Part shown: positions 6,580 through 10,393 of the stretch, in pieces
Numbering within the stretch: position 1 is the first letter of the stretch
How the letters are laid out: each line of letters starts with the position of its first letter
Assembly (NCBI GenBank): GCA_028290085.1
Contig: JAQGKN010000279.1
Span: 1-10,393 of the forward strand
Direction: 5' to 3'
DNA: 10,393 nt
Origin: Hyphomicrobiales bacterium
GTDB taxonomy: Bacteria > Pseudomonadota > Alphaproteobacteria > Rhizobiales > Beijerinckiaceae
Translations under genes and position numbers: made by a program
The notes under the pieces: model-generated
Database searches by the model: none
What the model was told of the DNA's origin: nothing
The model's input: the letters and a program-made list of their open reading frames with translations, nothing else

Positions 6580-7602
6580 ATGAGTTTTCTGAGGACAATG
6601 CAGGCCCTGACCGCGTTGGGGCTCGGCGCTGCTTTGCAGACGCCCGCAGCCGCGCAGACGCCGGCCGAATTCTACAAGGGCAAGACGGTCGAGATCCTCG
6701 CGGGCTTTCCGACGGGCGGCGGCTACGATGCCTATGCGCGTGCACTCGCCACTGCGATTGGCAAATACATCCCCGGCAACCCGACTGTCGTCGTCCGCAA
6801 CATGACGGGCGCGGGCAGCCTGCGTCTGGCTATCTACCTTCAGGACGCGGCCCCCAAGGACGGGCTGAGCTTCGGCATTTTCGACAATGGGCTCTTGATC
6901 GCGCCCCTCCTGAAGCCGGACACGGTGAAGCTCAACGCGTCGAAGCTGACGTGGATCGGCACCGCCTCGAAGGACATCCAGGTGTGTTCCGTCTGGTATA
7001 AGTCGGACATCCAGACACTGAACGATCTCAAGACGAAATCCGCGACCTTCGGCGTCACCGGCGTTGAAGACATTCGCTACATGAACACCGCTTTGCTGAA
7101 GCATGTGGCAGGCGCCAACATCAAGATCGTATCCGGCTATCCCGGCAGCACCGACATTCGCCTCGCGATGGAGACCGGCGAAGTCGATGGCGTGTGCGAC
7201 TCCTGGCAAAGCCTCAAGGCCACGAAATCTGAATGGCTTGCCGACAAGAAGATCCGCATTCTCGTGCAAATGGCACCGCAGGCGCACAAGGAGCTGACGG
7301 ACGTGCCGCTGATCGGCTCATTCTCCGATCCGGCAACGCAGGGCGCCGCCCTCACGGTTCTCCTCTCGCCCACCGAGGTGGGTCGCTCCTTCGCAGCACC
7401 CCCCGGCATTCCCGCCGACCGCGCAGAAGTACTGCGTCGCGCCTTCGATATGAGCATGAAAGACCCGGCCTTCCTGGACCTCACGAGCAAGAGCCGCCTC
7501 GAAGTCGATCCGATGCGCGGTGAAGAGGTCGAGGGCTATCTGCGGCGCGTTTACGCCTCGACGCCGGCTGACGTGGCCAAAGCCAGGCAGCTGGTCGAGT
7601 AA
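6580..7602 (+). CDS. Bug-family (TctC-like) periplasmic tripartite tricarboxylate transporter receptor, orphan
   Basis: A 340-residue secreted solute receptor of the Bug family, whose studied members bind carboxylates, amino acids or nicotinate-like compounds. ATG 6580 is chosen because GGGAG (6570-6574) lies five bases upstream and a signal peptide follows at once: hydrophobic core about residues 9-19, cleavage after AAA (Ala25). TTG 6541 is in frame but less likely. Family marks are FYKGKTVEILAGFPTGGGYD (31-50), IPGNPTVVVRNMTGAGS (64-80), the APKDG turn (91-95) and GSTDIRLAMETGEVDG (189-204). Cys136 and Cys206 occupy places where I recall cysteines in this subgroup (VCSVW and GVCDSW) and could form a disulfide. 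No TctA or TctB membrane gene is next to it, so it either serves a distant transporter or acts in sensing. It may be co-transcribed with the efflux genes. Confidence 0.9.
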   Translation: MSFLRTMQALTALGLGAALQTPAAAQTPAEFYKGKTVEILAGFPTGGGYDAYARALATAIGKYIPGNPTVVVRNMTGAGSLRLAIYLQDAAPKDGLSFGIFDNGLLIAPLLKPDTVKLNASKLTWIGTASKDIQVCSVWYKSDIQTLNDLKTKSATFGVTGVEDIRYMNTALLKHVAGANIKIVSGYPGSTDIRLAMETGEVDGVCDSWQSLKATKSEWLADKKIRILVQMAPQAHKELTDVPLIGSFSDPATQGAALTVLLSPTEVGRSFAAPPGIPADRAEVLRRAFDMSMKDPAFLDLTSKSRLEVDPMRGEEVEGYLRRVYASTPADVAKARQLVE

Positions 7603-7609
7603 TCCGCTT

Positions 7610-7635
7610 GCCCGCCGGAGCGTCTTCCGGCGGGC
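7610..7635. terminator. Strong hairpin between convergent genes, probable two-way terminator
   Basis: GCCCGCCGGA (7610-7619) and TCCGGCGGGC (7626-7635) form a perfect 10-pair GC-rich stem with a six-base loop. It fills the 40-base gap between the stop of the Bug-type receptor (7602) and the stop of the DUF1501 gene (7643), the expected place for a shared terminator. There is no T-run on either side, so it is not a textbook intrinsic terminator; it may work with Rho or protect the 3' ends. Confidence 0.65.
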
Positions 7636-7642
7636 GCTTGCC

Positions 7643-8856
7643 CTAGAGCAGCGCCAGATCGCGCGGTTTCCCTGACGGGAAGACGCGTTGCAGGGCTGTC
7701 TGATCGAGCCCGTACATACGCTGGAACAGACCGCCGAGCAGGGCGCGGTAATCGGTCAGGACGGGATAATCGCGGTCCTGAAACAGATGCGCCTGATCGA
7801 CGGCCGTCTGCTCGCCCGCGACCCGGCCACCTTTCAGGCCGCCACCGAGCACCCAATAGACGCTGCCATGACCATGGTCGGTGCCGCGATTGCCGTTCTC
7901 GCGGAAGGTGCGCCCGAATTCGGAGACGACAACGACCACCGTGTCCTTCCACTGAGGGCCGATCTCTTCCGCAAAGCCGCTCAGTCCCCGCCCGAGTTCG
8001 CCGAGGCGCTCGGCGAGATAGCGTTCGCGGCGCCCTGATTGACATGCGTGTCCCAGCCGCCGACTTCGACGAAGCCGAGGTTGAACTGTTCGCGCATGAG
8101 GCGTCCAATCCGTCGCGCCGAAAGCTCGAAGCCCTTGGCCGAGACGGCGCCACGGCTCGCCTCCATCATATGGTCGTTGACGGTCTTCAGCACCTCGTCG
8201 CGTACCTTGAACCCCTCGCGAACGGACGCGCCCAGCGGCTTGCCGCTGTACATGGCCGCGATCAGGGCAGCCTGACGCTCGTCGATACCCGCCTTGCCGA
8301 CGCTGTTGATTGCAATATTCGGAATGGGCGCGGAGGCGGGTCCCTGGAAGGACAGCGGCATCTGGTCGGTGAAGGCGATGGGCCGCGCGCCCGTGAGGAC
8401 GGCGGCCAGCCGCGCCATGAAGCCGGAACGATAATTACGGCTGGCGCCGACGGTCTGGCCGAGTTCGATTGTGTCCTGAGTTTCGAAATGGCTGCGCGTC
8501 AGGTCGTCAGTTCCCGCAAAGGGAATGAACGCTGCCTGCCCCTTCTGAAACAGCGGGAAGATCGTATCTTTCAGCGCCGGATGAAGGCCCCAATTGCTGT
8601 CGAGCGACAGCGCCGATGTCGCCACGGCGGGATTAGGTCGCGCGATCGCCAGATTGGGGCGTGACGCGTAATAGAAGTCGCTGCTCACCGGAATGACGAC
8701 ATTGGCCGCATCATAGGCGCCGCGCAGGAACACGACGAGCAATTTCGCATCCACCTTCGGCGCCGCCCAGACATGGCCCGCAACCGTGGTGGAGGCGAGG
8801 CCTGCGAGGAAAGCACGACGATCCATGGACATGATCCTCTTGTCATCGGCATTCAT
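7643..8856 (-). pseudogene. DUF1501 exported protein, interrupted by a one-base frameshift
   Basis: An exported protein of the DUF1501 family (alkaline phosphatase/sulfatase-like fold by family knowledge; no proven reaction). As written, the reading from ATG 8856 stops at 7981-7983 after 291 residues. From about 8020 the family sequence resumes in another frame and runs cleanly to TAG at 7643-7645. Restoring one base gives about 404 residues, a normal length. The N-terminus has a Tat-like signal (MDRRAFLAGLA, Arg13-Arg14) with cleavage near residue 31. First-part motifs are FLRGAYDAANVV (43-54), RSHFETQDTIE (121-131) and GGWDTHVNQGAAN (266-278). Second-part motifs are SEFGRT, GTDHGHGSVYWVLGGG and a normal ending FPSGKPRDLALL. 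The ATG overlaps the stop of the DUF1800 gene (ATGA), so translation is probably coupled. All motifs are intact apart from the single break, so recent mutation or a sequencing error are both possible. Confidence 0.88.
8020..8028 (-). other. Frameshift point in the DUF1501 gene
   Basis: Read on the minus strand, the first frame ends its family-like sequence at N-Q-G-A-A-N. The other frame picks up as Y-L-A-E-R-L-G-E-L at 8020 and continues into G-P-Q-W-K-D-T-V-V-V-V-V-S-E-F-G-R. The intervening bases after the Asn codon are GC instead of a whole codon, so one base is missing (for example AACGGCTAT becoming AACGCTAT). After the break the original frame gives a low-complexity Ser/Ala-rich tail and a stop at 7981, as expected of an out-of-frame reading. 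Confidence 0.85.
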
Positions 8857-10370
8857 TGCATGAACTCCGGCGAGGACAGGAACAGCGTGTTCCAGTCCTG
8901 CTGCGAAACCGCTTTGTCGAGGGACTCCCGGGTCTGGCCCGAAAGAACCTGCTGCAAGGTGGAGAAATAGAGCGCGTTCTGAAGTTGTGGAAAGCCGGGC
9001 TGCTCGACAGCATTCGGCCCCTCCTTGAAAAGGCCCGCGGGGCCCGATCCGATCTGGCGGGCGATTTCAAACCGCGCCACCATCTGTCCCGACCCGTTCC
9101 ATGCCGACGAGAGCATCGAAAAACCGTCCGGCGTCTGATGGTTGAACAGGCCTTCGGCGAGGCGATTGAGCCAGCTCTGCACCGGCGCTACATTGACGAT
9201 CACTTTGGCATCATAGGCGAGACGCACGGCTGAATAGATGAAGCGCACGGGGTCCTTGAACCGGGTTCCGAGCGAGGCGTTGAACTCCAGCGAGTGGAAC
9301 AATGTGTCCAGCACGTTCGCAATCTCGCCGTCGGTTTGCAAAAACCGCTGCGCCAAACGGTCCACCAGCGCCCGTGGCGGGTCGTCGGCCACGAAATAGG
9401 TGGCTATCTGGCGCGCAAGACGCTGCGCCGTCGCGGGCTGCTTGCAGAGAATATCCAGCGCCTGCTCGACTTCGGAAAAGCCGCTTCCCCTGATGAGCTG
9501 ACCCAGGAAGATCTTGTCGCCGAAATCGTGGCGGCGCGGATTGAAGGTGAACACGCCGTCGCGAAGGATCAGCGCGCGCTGTTCCGGTTTCACATCGGGG
9601 ATGTCGCGCCGTATATCGACGCCGACGCCGGTGAGAATCCGCGCGAGTTCTTCGACATCCTTCTGCGTATAGCCGGAGCCCACGCCCATCGTATGCAACT
9701 CCATGATCTCGCGCGCATAATTCTCGTTGATATGGCCGACGTAATTTTCGGCATTGTCGAGATAGCGCAGCATGGCAGGGTGGCGCAGCGTCGCGCCGAG
9801 AAGATCGCGAAATCTCCCCAGCGCATGGGCGCGGATCGTCTTCGTCTCATAATCCCAGATCAGCAGCCGGTTGTTGGCCTTGGAGGGATGCACATTGAAA
9901 TGGTTGAACCAGAACCATGTCATCCGCTCCTGAAGCTGATCGGGTGAATAGAGCGAACGCAGGATGCTGGCCGCAGTGGCCTGCCGCAGGATTTCGTTCA
10001 TGGCGTTCTGCACGACCTTGCGCGCCGCCTCCTTCTGGTCGGGATCGGTGATCTGACCATTGGCGCGCGCCTGTGTATCGAAATCCATGGAGAGATCGAG
10101 GACAGAGCGCTGCGTCACCGGCATCGCATCCAGCTGCTTCTGAACAGCGCCGGGAAGAATCGTGCTGCGCGGATGAAGCTGCGATTGCAGCCACTTCTCG
10201 CGACCCATGGACTGGAACGCGGTCATGGTGGAGCCATTCACGCCCCAGGTAATCGCATCCACGAATAGTACATCGCTCAGTGCCGCCGACCGTGCCGGGT
10301 CTGAGGCTGGCGCTGCGATCGCCGGCAGCGTGGCGCTCAAGAGGCATGCAATCAACGACCGGCGTAACAT
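8853..10370 (-). CDS. DUF1800 family exported protein
   Basis: A 505-residue secreted protein of the DUF1800 family, whose biochemical role is unknown. ATG 10370 has GGAG (minus strand, 10381-10378) seven bases upstream, and a signal peptide follows: Arg3-Arg4, hydrophobic core about 5-18, cleavage after AIAA (Ala20). Family marks in order are ERMTWFWFNHFNVHPSK (148-164), RDLLGATLRHPAMLRYLDN (188-206), NENYAREIMELHTMGVG (215-231), YTQKDVEELARILTG (234-248), FNPRRHDFGDKIFLG (276-290), FKDPVRFIYSAVR (371-383) and NHQTPDGFSMLSSAWNGSGQMVAR (410-433). All are well preserved and the length is typical. The stop overlaps the ATG of the DUF1501 gene (ATGA), the usual order for this pair. The promoter lies beyond the right edge of the window. 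Confidence 0.93.
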   Translation of the reverse strand: MLRRSLIACLLSATLPAIAAPASDPARSAALSDVLFVDAITWGVNGSTMTAFQSMGREKWLQSQLHPRSTILPGAVQKQLDAMPVTQRSVLDLSMDFDTQARANGQITDPDQKEAARKVVQNAMNEILRQATAASILRSLYSPDQLQERMTWFWFNHFNVHPSKANNRLLIWDYETKTIRAHALGRFRDLLGATLRHPAMLRYLDNAENYVGHINENYAREIMELHTMGVGSGYTQKDVEELARILTGVGVDIRRDIPDVKPEQRALILRDGVFTFNPRRHDFGDKIFLGQLIRGSGFSEVEQALDILCKQPATAQRLARQIATYFVADDPPRALVDRLAQRFLQTDGEIANVLDTLFHSLEFNASLGTRFKDPVRFIYSAVRLAYDAKVIVNVAPVQSWLNRLAEGLFNHQTPDGFSMLSSAWNGSGQMVARFEIARQIGSGPAGLFKEGPNAVEQPGFPQLQNALYFSTLQQVLSGQTRESLDKAVSQQDWNTLFLSSPEFMQ

Positions 10371-10393
10371 GCATGGTCTCCATGAGAAGATGA

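Noticed and set aside
8015..8035. Programmed ribosomal frameshifting in the DUF1501 gene
   Set aside because: No slippery heptamer or homopolymer run is present at the switch point, and the change fits a simple one-base loss better.
9294..9947. Plus-strand open frame of 217 codons opposite the DUF1800 gene
   Set aside because: It is antisense to a region full of conserved DUF1800 motifs and has no ribosome-binding site or recognisable domain.

Overview
This is a GC-rich chromosomal segment with densely packed genes. Codon use, the NitT/TauT-type ABC genes, the Bug-family receptor and the DUF1800/DUF1501 pair all suit an alphaproteobacterium, probably of the Hyphomicrobiales (Rhizobiales). 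That placement is inferred from gene style only; there is no rRNA or other marker here. No tRNA, CRISPR array, insertion sequence or phage gene was seen.

Layout. (1) Positions 43-2953, plus strand: an ABC import operon made of an ATPase and two different secreted NMT1/SsuA-like substrate-binding proteins. The permease is not in the window and may lie just upstream. (2) Positions 2960-3607, minus strand: a TetR/AefR-like repressor. It is divergent from an EmrA-type membrane fusion protein (3766-4881) and an EmrB-type DHA2 MFS exporter (4878-6473), which overlap by four bases. The intergenic region holds two inverted-repeat operators sharing the half-site TTGACCGAAC, one perfect and one degenerate. 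(3) Positions 6580-7602, plus strand: a solitary periplasmic receptor of the Bug/TctC family, with no TctA or TctB membrane partner in the window. A strong hairpin separates it from the next, convergent, unit. (4) Positions 10370 down to 7643, minus strand: an exported DUF1800 protein and a Tat-type DUF1501 protein joined by an ATGA overlap. The DUF1501 gene has a one-base frameshift near 8020-8028, after which the correct reading resumes in another frame as far as a normal C-terminus.

How the parts may work together. The theme is small-molecule traffic across the envelope: uptake of an organic anion or sulfonate-like solute (ABC), efflux of a toxic or signal compound under local TetR control (EmrAB), and capture of a carboxylate-like solute (Bug). 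Nothing in the sequence fixes any substrate. The DUF1800/DUF1501 pair looks like an independent two-gene exported module of unknown function. I see no strong evidence for a wholly new system. The items most worth following up are the frameshift, the two-operator control region, the tandem unlike receptors and the orphan Bug receptor.
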